Origin: UBA1672 sp051967755
GTDB taxonomy: Bacteria; Pseudomonadota; Alphaproteobacteria; Micavibrionales; Micavibrionaceae
DNA: 64,000 nt
Reading direction: 5' to 3'
Assembly (NCBI GenBank): GCA_051967755.1
Contig: JBQDYD010000001.1
Span: 310,001-374,000 of the forward strand
Part shown: piece by piece, positions 25,669 through 34,601 of the stretch
Position numbering within the stretch: position 1 is the first letter of the stretch
Layout: each line of letters opens with the position of its first letter
Program-made: the position numbers and the translations under genes
The notes under the pieces: generated by a model
What the model was told of the DNA's origin: nothing
The model's database searches: none
The model's input: the letters and a program-made list of their open reading frames with translations, nothing else

Positions 25669-26775
25669 TTAATCGACAATATAGTGCTGCCCTATATAGA
25701 AGCCTGTAAATTCACCAGTGTCTAAATTTAAATAAGAATTACGATATTCTGGGTCTTTCTCAAAAGTCATTATCTTCCCATCAAGCTCAAAATCATATGA
25801 CTTTTTTTGGAAATAATCAGAACGAGTTAACGGATTAGATGTTCGATAAATTTTTCTAACACGCCCCTTTTCATACATAACCCAAGAATTATTTTCTTTT
25901 TCCCCCCTGTAATCAATGCATACTTCTGAAATATCACATGCTTTATCTCTTTGCGCTAATGAAAAAATTCTGGACCCTCTGTGAGCTCGACCTTTCATTT
26001 CTTTATAAGAACCATCTCTCTGAAGCTGGTATTTCCCTTCCAACCTATATATTCCATTTGGAGCCAATAAGTCTCTATGTTCAATAATTTGAGGAAATTC
26101 TTTCAAAATCTGCTCCATTGATTTTTCTGAAACTTTAGATTTGAAATAAGTTCTGCTTTCATAAACTTTCTTCGCTTCGTCAGGAATATAAGATGAACCC
26201 TTCAGATCAAAATCATAATATCGATCTTTCCAGTCAGTTGAAAAAAGCCCAAATATGCTTTTAGGAAATCTCTTTATTGATACATATTTAATTTCTACAC
26301 GCGCATTGATTGAGTCAAAGTCCTGCCGATTTTCATATAACTCAATAATTTTTGGATCTTTGTAATGATCAAGAAGATACACTTTGAGAATTCGTTTTAG
26401 ATCTTTTTCATTTGTTGAAAACTTATATCCGTTTTCATCGACTTGCCAATTTTCACTACCAATTGGATAAGATATTCCAAATTTTATAACGACAGCCTGC
26501 TTGTTATCCAGACGTTTTCCAAAAGTTCCGAAATCATTATACCCGCTTTTTGAAAAAGATGGCCCATGATAGGCAGCTGGTCCTGATGGTAAAATATTTA
26601 AATGATGGGTAAGCCATTTACGAATTTTTCGTTCGATTTTATATTCTTTTCCATCAATTTTTAGAACTATTACATGGTGGGTATAACCTCCCCATGTATC
26701 TGGACGATATTTACAACCAGCCAAAGAAATTAAACTTAAAAATAGAACTAACGCTATTTTTAACCTTTGCATCAC
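25669..26775 (-). CDS. Predicted lipoprotein at the end of the hemE-hemH unit
   Basis: A protein of 368 residues with a signal sequence and lipobox SLAGC (Cys about 21), so probably lipid-anchored in the envelope. The remainder is soluble, rich in aromatic and charged residues, and matches no family I know. The first bases overlap the hemH stop (TGATG), so it is the third gene of hemE-hemH. The base composition is clearly more AT-rich than that of hemE or hemH, which suggests it was acquired and joined to the operon later. No link to haem can be shown: I see no CxxCH or similar motif. Confidence 0.65.
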   Translation of the reverse strand: MMQRLKIALVLFLSLISLAGCKYRPDTWGGYTHHVIVLKIDGKEYKIERKIRKWLTHHLNILPSGPAAYHGPSFSKSGYNDFGTFGKRLDNKQAVVIKFGISYPIGSENWQVDENGYKFSTNEKDLKRILKVYLLDHYKDPKIIELYENRQDFDSINARVEIKYVSIKRFPKSIFGLFSTDWKDRYYDFDLKGSSYIPDEAKKVYESRTYFKSKVSEKSMEQILKEFPQIIEHRDLLAPNGIYRLEGKYQLQRDGSYKEMKGRAHRGSRIFSLAQRDKACDISEVCIDYRGEKENNSWVMYEKGRVRKIYRTSNPLTRSDYFQKKSYDFELDGKIMTFEKDPEYRNSYLNLDTGEFTGFYIGQHYIVD

Positions 26776-27863
26776 GCCGCCTTGTTCAGATCAATCTCCA
26801 GATCGCCTTCGCGCATACAACAGCGGCCATATTTTGATGGGCAGATACAGTCCCCACCCTCTGCGGCGATGTCGGAACGTTCCTCAAACTCACCCACAAG
26901 CTTTGCCAAACCGTCAATAAATTCAGGCGCAGTGCCAACCGTATTGGCGCGGTAATAGCCGTGCTGCCCCATTTTTTCGGCTTCTTCTCTGTATTCGATG
27001 TCAAGCTCCACGAGGGTTTCAACATGTTCCTGCGTAAAGGCATGCGGATAGATAATAATCGCGGTTTTATCATGCGCGGCTTTTTCGATCGCTTCCTCCG
27101 TCGATGGGCCGATCCATTTCATAGGGCCCACGCGGCTTTGGTAACAGCTTTGCCAATCAACACTCTCGCCAAGCTCTTCCTCAATGCGTTTAACAATCGT
27201 TTCGGCGGATTGCTCACACTGCCATTGATAGGGGTCGCCCTTTTTCACGATTTTTTCAGGCAAGCCATGGGCGGAGAATAAAATACGGATTTTCTCATGC
27301 CCGTCTTTTTTGGCTTCGGCGTATTTCTCCAAAATATTCTTGGCGGAGGCTTCGACAAACCCGTCATTATTCGGATAACAACACACCATCGATGTTTCTG
27401 TGTTCATGCCTGCCTCAAACATCGCCTTGTTCCACACACCCAGTGATGACCATGTGGTGGTGGTGGAAAATTGCGGATAGAGCGGCAAGATCAAGATTTT
27501 CTCCGCGCCCCAATCACGCACTTCGCGTACGACTTGCGGGCTCATCGGGTGCCAATAGCGCATACAGACAAAGGTTTTAAAACGCGGATCATATAACCCT
27601 TCGTTTAATTTTTCCTCCAGCGCGTCTGCCTGCGCCTGCGTATTTTCCAACAGGGGCGATTTATCACCAAGCTCCCCGTATGACTCGCCCGCCTCGCGCT
27701 TTGTGCGTTTATTCGCGATCATCGTAGCAATAATACAGCGCAGCGGAATAGGGGCGCTGATGATGTTTTTATCCATGAAGAAATTTAACAAAAACGGACG
27801 GATTGAGTTTTTACAATCAGGCCCGCCCAGATTGAATAAAACGACGGCTACTTTCTTGCTCAT
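26772..27863 (-). CDS. hemH: Ferrochelatase
   Basis: HemH inserts Fe2+ into protoporphyrin IX to give haem. The 363-residue protein starts KKVAVVLFNLGGPD and has LLENTQAQADALE, CMRYWHP, ILPLYPQFSTTT, FSAHGLPEKIVKKGDPY with the metal-binding His, and YPHAFTQEHVETLVELDIEYRE, all classical. The C terminus has four Cys (CICPSKYGRCCM), which may bind an Fe-S cluster as in some ferrochelatases. It overlaps hemE by four bases and is followed by a lipoprotein gene. Confidence 0.96.
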   Translation of the reverse strand: MSKKVAVVLFNLGGPDCKNSIRPFLLNFFMDKNIISAPIPLRCIIATMIANKRTKREAGESYGELGDKSPLLENTQAQADALEEKLNEGLYDPRFKTFVCMRYWHPMSPQVVREVRDWGAEKILILPLYPQFSTTTTWSSLGVWNKAMFEAGMNTETSMVCCYPNNDGFVEASAKNILEKYAEAKKDGHEKIRILFSAHGLPEKIVKKGDPYQWQCEQSAETIVKRIEEELGESVDWQSCYQSRVGPMKWIGPSTEEAIEKAAHDKTAIIIYPHAFTQEHVETLVELDIEYREEAEKMGQHGYYRANTVGTAPEFIDGLAKLVGEFEERSDIAAEGGDCICPSKYGRCCMREGDLEIDLNKAA

Positions 27864-28912
27864 AACGGATATTCCTTGATCACTTTCACCAATGTTTCAA
27901 CATGCTCTATCGGTGTTTCCTTGTTGATACCATGGCCCAGATTAAACACAAATTGCCCGTCCTTCAAATCACCGATAATTTTCTCAACGGCCATAATCAT
28001 TTGATCACCGCCGGCAAGCAAACTAATCGGGTCAAGGTTGCCCTGCACAGGGACAAGCGGCTGTAGGGAGCGCGCCGCCCATTTCGTATCGACAGACGGA
28101 TCAAGCCCAACCGCGGTTACGCCTGTATCCTGAACGTAATTCAAATAATTATTTCCTGCGCATCGCGGGAAACCGATTATCGGTACATTCGGATGAACGG
28201 ATTTCACCAAATCAACAATTTGGCGTGTTGGTTGTATAACCCATTTACGGAAACTTTGCGCATCCAGTGCACCGGCCCAGCTATCAAAAATCTGTACGGT
28301 TTCTGCGCCTGCATTGATTTGCTCAATCAGGTATTGCGCGCTCGATTCCACCAGAATTTCCATCAAGCCCTGCAAAGCGGCTTCGTCCTGGTAGGCCAGT
28401 TTTTTCACATTCATGAAATCCTTACTGCCGCCGCCTTCAACCATGTAACACGCCACAGTCCATGGGGCACCACAAAACCCGATCAACGCCGTGCCGCCAA
28501 AGCCTTCATTTTGCAAAGCGGTTTTTGTCTTGGACAGTGCCTCATACACAGGCGTCAATGTGGATTGAAATTTCGAAAAATTCAAAGATGAGAAATCAGA
28601 CGCTGAGCGCAGCGGATTAAGTTTCGGCCCCTCACCTTGCACAAATTCCAGATGTTGACCAAGGGAATGGGGGATAACCAGAATATCAGAAAAGATAATT
28701 GCTGCATCCATACCAAATCGCCTGATAGGCTGCATCGTGACTTCACAAGCAAAGTCCGGGTTGTACGCCATATCCAGAAAACCACCTGCCTTGGCGCGTA
28801 ATTCCCTGTATTCCGGTAAATAACGACCTGCTTGTCGCATAAACCAAAATGGGATGTGATCAGGTTTGTGGCCTTTCAGCACTTCCAGAAAGTTCTTTTT
28901 CTGATGGGTCAT
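27860..28912 (-). CDS. hemE: Uroporphyrinogen decarboxylase
   Basis: HemE removes four carboxyl groups from uroporphyrinogen III. The 350-residue protein has PFWFMRQAGRYLPEYR (family signature), the FSDILVIPHSLGQ block, GFCGAPWTVACYMVEGGGS and FNLGHGINKETPIEHVETLV. The ATG at 28912 is chosen because it starts TH-QKKNFLEVLKG with AAGAG just upstream; a GTG at 28927 is also in frame. In many alphaproteobacteria hemE borders oriC, and here the region just upstream (28913-29340) has origin features. Confidence 0.96.
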   Translation of the reverse strand: MTHQKKNFLEVLKGHKPDHIPFWFMRQAGRYLPEYRELRAKAGGFLDMAYNPDFACEVTMQPIRRFGMDAAIIFSDILVIPHSLGQHLEFVQGEGPKLNPLRSASDFSSLNFSKFQSTLTPVYEALSKTKTALQNEGFGGTALIGFCGAPWTVACYMVEGGGSKDFMNVKKLAYQDEAALQGLMEILVESSAQYLIEQINAGAETVQIFDSWAGALDAQSFRKWVIQPTRQIVDLVKSVHPNVPIIGFPRCAGNNYLNYVQDTGVTAVGLDPSVDTKWAARSLQPLVPVQGNLDPISLLAGGDQMIMAVEKIIGDLKDGQFVFNLGHGINKETPIEHVETLVKVIKEYPL

Positions 28913-29340
28913 TTCATTCTCTTTCACTCAAACGATGAAAGTCATTATTCCGAATAAAATGATCGGCGCAAGAAGGTTTTAAAAAAATATATATTTAATT
29001 TTTAAAGGTTTTTGTTTTCTGTAGTGCCTGTGAATAACGGGGGATTATTTTTATCCAGACTTTTGTACACAGCAATTCTGAAAGAAAAAGAAAAGGGAGT
29101 CTGACGAGTCGAGATGAGTCGAGTCAAAATTCATACTTTTTTGATTTTCCAATTTTTGTACGTGGATGACTCCCCCTGATCGAGATGGGACAGATTCGGG
29201 GTAACTTCATCCCATGATTTATACAAAAAAGATTGTCGGATTCGTTCACAGAGTTTTCCCGCCCCTCTATCTTGATTTTTAGACATAAAACACGCAGTAT
29301 TGCCCTTAATACTGACCTTAGAGCGAATCACCTTAAAATT
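28913..29340. other. oriC: Probable chromosomal replication origin (oriC)
   Basis: Non-coding region upstream of hemE, the usual place of oriC in Caulobacter and relatives. It has an AT-rich stretch (28979-29018), a DnaA-box consensus TTATTCACA on the minus strand (29029-29037), the near-box TTATCCAGA (29051-29059) and a weaker TTGTACACA (29063-29071). Eight GANTC sites lie within 29097-29329: at 29097, 29106, 29116, 29121, 29168, 29193, 29239 and 29325. I see no perfect CtrA pair TTAA-N7-TTAA. The gene order on both sides supports the call. Confidence 0.7.
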
Positions 29341-29961
29341 ATGTTTGACGAAGCTTACACAAAATTGGAACTGGACGACGTTGCTGCCGTTCTTGATGTA
29401 ATTAACCAAGATGTTGAGGGATCGACGTTTGATCCTTTGGAAACAACAATTCTGGCAATCGAGGTTCCTTTTTATAAGGGATATAAATTCCTCCATATTG
29501 CTGATCATGCCACTGATCCGCCGTTAGAGCGTTATGCGTTTCAAAAAGACGGAACACAGGACTTTGTTGTCATTAATTGGAAATATGATGCCATTTATGA
29601 AATGAACACAAAGGCACCGGTGGAAATCACTGAGCAAAATGTACTGGAATATGTGCGTTTCTTTTTCACATTTGTAAAAGGCCGCCACGGTAAATTTATT
29701 ATTTGTGAAACGGCTGATCATATTCAATGGAAGGATGAGCCGCCGCCGGAAGTGAAGAAATCTTTGAACGAAGCACTTAATCCACTGGAGCTTGTTGAAA
29801 AACGCAAAGATGGTGTTTACGTGATTAATGCCTTTATGATGTTAAAGGATGCGTTATTTGCCGTTCAGGTTTATGTAGAGCCGACCGGCAAAATCACGAT
29901 GTCCGATCATCAAATGATTATCGAAGATATCCCTGTTGAGGACACAACCTTTATCTCCTGA
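29341..29961 (+). CDS. Hypothetical protein next to oriC
   Basis: A protein of 206 residues that I cannot assign. It is mixed alpha/beta with alternating strands and helices, without signal peptide, membrane segment or metal motif; it vaguely resembles the YbjN/CesT-like fold in length and pattern, but this is a guess. The start is placed at the ATG 29341 (MFDEAYTKLELDD). An in-frame TTG at 29233 would extend it across the GANTC cluster and is less likely. The gene is transcribed away from hemE and so away from the origin. Confidence 0.6.
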   Translation: MFDEAYTKLELDDVAAVLDVINQDVEGSTFDPLETTILAIEVPFYKGYKFLHIADHATDPPLERYAFQKDGTQDFVVINWKYDAIYEMNTKAPVEITEQNVLEYVRFFFTFVKGRHGKFIICETADHIQWKDEPPPEVKKSLNEALNPLELVEKRKDGVYVINAFMMLKDALFAVQVYVEPTGKITMSDHQMIIEDIPVEDTTFIS

Positions 29962-29970
29962 AAGTCAGAA

Positions 29971-30043
29971 CCATTTCCGTTTGATTTTACGGGTGATACA
30001 AACTAGTACCTCGCCATATAAAACGGAAAATGGATTTTTATTT
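29971..30043. terminator. Inverted repeat between convergent genes, probable terminator
   Basis: CCATTTCCGTTT (29971-29982) and AAACGGAAAATGG (30021-30033) form a 12-base stem with one bulge and a 38-base loop, followed by ATTTTTATTT. The nearest gene ends are 29961 (plus) and 30068 (minus). The large loop makes it less certain. Confidence 0.45.
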
Positions 30044-30067
30044 CATAGGTTCTGCTAATTTTTATAT

Positions 30068-31645
30068 CTATTCCGGCTCCATTGCGGGGACAATATCTTC
30101 GCCTTCTTCTAAATCTTCGAGATAAAATTCATAATCTTGATCATTGAGCTCAGTATTATCATTGGCGCAATGCATTTGACCGCTGGCGTGAAAATGACAA
30201 TGTAATAACGGTTTATCACTGACCTGCGTCATGGTCGTAAGATACGCGGCATAGAGCGCGGCGGCGGTTAATCCCTGCCAGCGTTTAATTTTCCCGCCCT
30301 GCGCACTCAGAACGCCAACCGCCAAAGCGGATGATCCGACAAAAGCGCCCCAATTTAGCATGCCTTCCACGCTATTTGGTCTAAGGGATTCAGGCACTTG
30401 AATATTGGAAAGGTGATCGGCCAGATCAACGCCTAAATGGTCTAATCCGCTGATCGCGCCGATGGCGCCGCCAACCAGCAGTGTGTTTGTAATGTTGCAT
30501 CCCATGACATTACCAAGGGCAAATCCTGTTTTCTTTTTCATGGCGGCCTTGATGGTCATGATGGCCTCTGGCAGGGCGGTGCCGATCGCGGCAATGCCGA
30601 TACCTGCAACCGTGTGGCTGATCCCGCTTTGATCGGAAAGCTCTAAAATATTACTCACCACAACATCGGATACGGCAATTAACGCCCCCAGCGATAAAAC
30701 GGCCGACGCGCCATCCACCCAAGCAGGGCGTGATTTTGGTGATTTATCATGTGTGTGATCATGTCCGCAGGCGCTATGGCTGTGTGAATGTTCGTGCTCA
30801 TGGTCATGATTATGGTCGTGATCGTGGTTATTCCCGCAAGAATGCCCGTCCCCATGATCATGAGAGCACCCTTCACCGCCTTTGACGCGTTTATAAAGAT
30901 GGTAAAGGCCAAAGCCTGCCATACCGAGCCCCAGACCGGGAATAAGTTCGCCGCCCATTAATTGCGCACCCAGCGCCCCTGTGCCTGCCGCCATAACCGC
31001 AGAATTGAATTTCCAACCAACGCGGTCACTATGTTTATCGCCGATGCCTGCAATCGCGGCGGTTGCGCCCAATATCCCCAATGTATGCACAATTGATCCG
31101 CCGACAATATTAGACAGCGCAAGTTCAGGCGCGCCATCAGCCAGCGCGGAAAATGACACCACGGCTTCGCTCGCGCTGTGGATGACACCTGTCATAATGC
31201 CCAGCGACATCGCAGACATGCCGCGTTTTTCGCCAAAAGATTCAAAATCGACAAGAGAGTAGTCGCTCGCTTTATGCATTAAATATAAACCACCTGCACC
31301 AAGGGCGAGTAACGGAACAATACCCGATGGTATAACTGTCGTCAGCGCGGTGGTTGCCAACAAAGCAGACGCCCCAAGAACAAGGGGTCTTTGATTGTTT
31401 TTTATCCACGCGGCAGAGCGTTTAAATAACCCCTTTATTCCTGTTTCTTTTTGGTGATCATGTGCGTGATGATGGCCGCAGCTTTCGCCATGTTCATGAT
31501 GATGCTCTGACGTTTGCTCATCATGGTTATGATTATGATCGCAGCTATACCCGTGATCGTGATCATGTCCGCAGGAATGGCTATGTGTATGCTCATGCTT
31601 ATCATGATTGTGTTCATGATCATGGGGGTGTTTATGATCCGACAT
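30068..31645 (-). CDS. Histidine-rich CaCA-family cation transporter
   Basis: A 525-residue integral membrane protein. Residues 1-64 are a dense run of His with Cys and Asp, and a second His-rich loop lies at about 260-300. Both are likely zinc-binding. The membrane part has the two repeats of the Ca2+/cation antiporter family: alpha-1 at about 154-193 with SASE (Glu160) and the NIVGGSIVHTLGILG segment, and alpha-2 at about 349-393 with GTALPEA (Glu360) and NVMGCNITNTLLVGG. The tail is acidic. It follows a COG0523 GTPase gene after 25 bases and shares the candidate Zur operator upstream. Zinc as substrate is inference; calcium/sodium exchange is the family norm. Confidence 0.75.
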   Translation of the reverse strand: MSDHKHPHDHEHNHDKHEHTHSHSCGHDHDHGYSCDHNHNHDEQTSEHHHEHGESCGHHHAHDHQKETGIKGLFKRSAAWIKNNQRPLVLGASALLATTALTTVIPSGIVPLLALGAGGLYLMHKASDYSLVDFESFGEKRGMSAMSLGIMTGVIHSASEAVVSFSALADGAPELALSNIVGGSIVHTLGILGATAAIAGIGDKHSDRVGWKFNSAVMAAGTGALGAQLMGGELIPGLGLGMAGFGLYHLYKRVKGGEGCSHDHGDGHSCGNNHDHDHNHDHEHEHSHSHSACGHDHTHDKSPKSRPAWVDGASAVLSLGALIAVSDVVVSNILELSDQSGISHTVAGIGIAAIGTALPEAIMTIKAAMKKKTGFALGNVMGCNITNTLLVGGAIGAISGLDHLGVDLADHLSNIQVPESLRPNSVEGMLNWGAFVGSSALAVGVLSAQGGKIKRWQGLTAAALYAAYLTTMTQVSDKPLLHCHFHASGQMHCANDNTELNDQDYEFYLEDLEEGEDIVPAMEPE

Positions 31646-31670
31646 GGTACTATCGACTTTCTAAATCACA

Positions 31671-32891
31671 CTAAGCGACTTGTTTAAACCATTCAGGGAA
31701 AGGATCTGCCATTGTTTGGCATTTTTCAGGTTCGCTGAGGTAGTTTTTAACAATACAATTATCCAGTTTTTTGCGTATATCGGCCTCATCCATGTGGCCT
31801 TTTAAACCGATAAAGACGATTTCTTGACGTCTGTCGCCGTAATCTTCGTTCCAATAATTGCGCAATACATCGTCGAATTCTTCGCCAACCGGCCAGCTTT
31901 CTTTCGGAATGGATGCCCACCAGCGCCCAATCCCTTGATGACGAACAAATGCCCCTGCTTGTGATACTTCGCCGACATAATCAGGGCGTGTTGCCGTCCA
32001 GAAAAACCCTTTGGCACGGACAACACCCGGCCATTCCTCATTAAAAAATGCATGGATTTTCGCAGGATCAAACGGCGCGCGATTACGATAGACGAAACTG
32101 ATGATGCCGTATTCCTCTGTTTCGGGAACGTGATCTTTGAAATTATACAGCTCATGCGCCCATAGGGGGTGTTCTTGCGCTTCTTCGAAATGAAACAGCC
32201 CCGTATCCATAACGCGGTCCATATCAACCTGCGATAATGTTGTTTCAATGATTTGTGTGCGGGCATTCAAACTTCGGATGATGGCGCGCGCGGTTTCTAT
32301 TTCCTGCGGGGATACCAAATCAACCTTATTTAATATGACCACATTGGCAAATTCGATTTGTTCCACCAATAAATCAACAAGGGTGCGTTCATCTTCTTCG
32401 CCAAGATTTTCTTCCTGATCTCTTAAAAACTCAGTTGAGCTGTAATTTTTCACAAGGTTCGCGGCATCAACAACCGTTACCATTGTGTCTAAACGCGCCA
32501 CATCTGACAGGCTTTTGCCGTTTTCATCGCGGAAATCAAACGTTGCGGCAACGGGCAGGGGTTCTGAAATGCCCGTGCTCTCAATCAGTAGATAATCATA
32601 TTTCCCTTCGGCGGCGAGCGTTTCAACCTGCTCCAGTAAATCTTCGCGCAACGTACAGCAGATACAGCCATTGCTCATTTCAACCAATTTTTCTTCGGTG
32701 CGCGATAAATCTGCGCCGCCTTTTTCAATTAAGGACGCATCAATGTTCACTTCGCTCATGTCATTGACGATGACGGCAACTTTTTTACCTTCACGATTAT
32801 TCAGAACATGGTTCAGCAACGTCGTTTTCCCCGCGCCTAAAAATCCTGACAGGACGGTTACAGGTAATCTTGGGTGTGTTGAGTTCTGCAT
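31671..32891 (-). CDS. COG0523 GTPase, putative zinc chaperone (ZigA-like)
   Basis: A protein of 406 residues of the CobW/COG0523 G3E GTPase family: P loop GFLGAGKTT (about 16-24), VNDMSEVNID switch, the metal-binding CxCC motif SNGCICCTLREDL (Cys75, 77, 78), and NKVDLVS for guanine recognition. The C-terminal CobW domain ends with FPEWFKQ, typical of ZigA-like members, which hand zinc to proteins under zinc limitation. The candidate Zur box at 32939-32953 is 48 bases upstream of the start. It is the first gene of a two-gene unit with the His-rich transporter. Confidence 0.88.
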   Translation of the reverse strand: MQNSTHPRLPVTVLSGFLGAGKTTLLNHVLNNREGKKVAVIVNDMSEVNIDASLIEKGGADLSRTEEKLVEMSNGCICCTLREDLLEQVETLAAEGKYDYLLIESTGISEPLPVAATFDFRDENGKSLSDVARLDTMVTVVDAANLVKNYSSTEFLRDQEENLGEEDERTLVDLLVEQIEFANVVILNKVDLVSPQEIETARAIIRSLNARTQIIETTLSQVDMDRVMDTGLFHFEEAQEHPLWAHELYNFKDHVPETEEYGIISFVYRNRAPFDPAKIHAFFNEEWPGVVRAKGFFWTATRPDYVGEVSQAGAFVRHQGIGRWWASIPKESWPVGEEFDDVLRNYWNEDYGDRRQEIVFIGLKGHMDEADIRKKLDNCIVKNYLSEPEKCQTMADPFPEWFKQVA

Positions 32892-32938
32892 TTTTATTCC
32901 TTAGCTCTGTTGATATAGGTCATTTCGCTGATAGGAAG

Positions 32939-32953
32939 TGTTATATTATAACA
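32939..32953. promoter_or_regulatory. Candidate Zur operator
   Basis: TGTTATATTATAACA: a perfect 7-1-7 inverted repeat (TGTTATA-T-TATAACA) of the type bound by Zur/Fur proteins in alphaproteobacteria. It lies 48 bases upstream of the COG0523 GTPase start. I infer zinc control from motif plus gene context; the zur gene is not in the window. Confidence 0.6.
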
Positions 32954-33269
32954 GTTAGTAAAAATGCAATCTCTAATTATTAAGAATCATGGCCGGATAT
33001 AAGATTTTTATCTTTGATTCGTAAAAATGCTCGGGCTTTGATTGGTATGGTATGCGCAAAATATCCGCTATTTTGCCATAATCATGCTTTTCTTAATCCT
33101 TTGTTTACCGCCTGTTAAGACCTTGTTAGGAAACAGAAAAGTTTTTTCAAAAAAAGACGCTTTTTTCGTTTTTTGGTAGGAAAGCGTTAAGGTTTTGCCC
33201 CTCATAATAAAGCCATGTCGCACTTCTGGCGGCAAAAGAGCAATTTTTTCTGATTAAGTGGTTAGGGCC
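32954..33269. other. Intergenic region between zinc operon and DUF6782-like pair
   Basis: Just over 300 bases without a gene. Two tandem CtrA-like half-site pairs are present: TTAA-N7-TTTA at 33093-33107 and TTAA-N7-TTAG at 33115-33129, each one base from TTAA-N7-TTAA. A weak inverted repeat ACGCTTT/AAAGCGT lies near 33157-33190. The promoter of the downstream pair must lie here. Confidence 0.4.
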
Positions 33270-34601
33270 ATGAGCGATAGTTATAAAGATTTCTGCAATG
33301 CACATATGATAGAGCACCGCGTCTGCGGCGTTGCATACACAATTAATGATTTCCAACCAGTAATTTGTACACATATCGGTGATCAACCGCTTTACTATTT
33401 CGATGATGAGGAAATCATTGAAGAGGAAGAGGCACTGTTTGATGCAGAAGAGCTAGGTATGCTTGCGCATGAAGTCAATGCACTGAAGGAAGAGATTTTA
33501 GGATTTGAAGATCCGGCAACATTTGTCGAAGAACGTACAATGGTTGCCCATACAGAATTTAAAGAAAACATGGAAGATTTGTCTTTCATGAATGATTTTT
33601 ATCTTACACCGGATATGCAAAAACAACGTTTGGAAAACATCATGGTGATGTTATCAGAAAGTCGTTTGGCATCATCCTATATTAATATCGCCGAAAAATA
33701 CGGCGTGGAAATAAAGATGAGCGAACAGGTCGAAAAGGCCTTTTATGATCGTCGCAGCGGTTCGATTTATGTCTATCCTCATATGAATATGCTTGATCAG
33801 CTATTGCTGGTTTCGCGTGAATTGCGCCGTCACTGGCAACATCGCCAGGGTGCATTGATTAACCCGTTAAGATTTACGCCTGAAAATGCGATTTTGATTA
33901 ATCGCGCACAGGAAGCGGATCTTGTCGTTTCGGTTATTCGTGTCGCGTGGGAGCTTCAGTTGGCAGGCAAACGAGATGTTTGGGAGCGGGTTGAAAACTC
34001 TCCCTTAGCTGATTTGGCAAGAGCATTTGCACGCGAAGCCTTCTTGGATTTCCGTACAATTAACAACGGAACAGCCGGCGCATCTGTATTTGAGGCATGG
34101 TTCCTGTCCGAGCGATGCCGCCAAAAAGATAAGAAAATTATCCAGCAAATGTTGGCTGATCATAACGGCTATGTTTTTGAGAATGATCAATCATCATACA
34201 AAGTGACTACGGAATTAATTGCTGCCCTAGGGGAAATGCCATTCGGCAAAAATTACCTGGCACAACATGCCCATGTCATTATGGATGACCCTATTTTCAT
34301 AGAAGTAAGAGACCGCTCTAACGCGAATTTCCTATGGTTTATCAAGTTTGAGCGCACTTTCAAAGAAGCGGAACAAGAATTGCAATCCGAGTCTGACTTA
34401 TCCACACATGACGTTCGTCATGATCTGTATAACATTAAAAGTCAGGACAAAAACAATGGCATCACGCACACCGCAGACATTATTCAGCTTTTTGAACACC
34501 CGCAAGCAAATCGGGTCACAGGAAAGAATCAGAAAGTTGCGGGTCAAGGCGGAAAAGGCGCTGATGTCATCAGATTTGAACATTGGTCAAGCGGCCAATA
34601 G
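33270..34601 (+). CDS. DUF6782-like protein (first of overlapping pair)
   Basis: A protein of about 443 residues resembling the putative metallopeptidase family I know as DUF6782. The expected HExxH place reads SRELRRHWQ, so the first zinc ligand and catalytic Glu context are altered; activity is doubtful. The C-terminal helical part (FTPENAILINRAQEADLVV...VAWELQ) is clearly paralogous to the next gene (YSPDNIMMMERVRAADLDV...VAWELR). Acidic N-terminal stretch with EEEEALFDAEE. No signal or membrane segment. The ATG at 33270 is chosen; a GTG at 33258 is possible. The end overlaps the next gene by about 146 bases in another frame. Confidence 0.6.
   Translation: MSDSYKDFCNAHMIEHRVCGVAYTINDFQPVICTHIGDQPLYYFDDEEIIEEEEALFDAEELGMLAHEVNALKEEILGFEDPATFVEERTMVAHTEFKENMEDLSFMNDFYLTPDMQKQRLENIMVMLSESRLASSYINIAEKYGVEIKMSEQVEKAFYDRRSGSIYVYPHMNMLDQLLLVSRELRRHWQHRQGALINPLRFTPENAILINRAQEADLVVSVIRVAWELQLAGKRDVWERVENSPLADLARAFAREAFLDFRTINNGTAGASVFEAWFLSERCRQKDKKIIQQMLADHNGYVFENDQSSYKVTTELIAALGEMPFGKNYLAQHAHVIMDDPIFIEVRDRSNANFLWFIKFERTFKEAEQELQSESDLSTHDVRHDLYNIKSQDKNNGITHTADIIQLFEHPQANRVTGKNQKVAGQGGKGADVIRFEHWSSGQ

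Noticed and set aside
30790..31640. Repeated CAT/GAT-rich stretches that could look like a tandem repeat or CRISPR-like array
   Set aside because: They encode the His-rich clusters of the transporter in frame, with no constant repeat and spacer pattern.
34398..34406. Perfect DnaA box TTATCCACA inside the first DUF6782-like gene
   Set aside because: Single site in coding sequence without AT-rich region or further boxes; likely chance.
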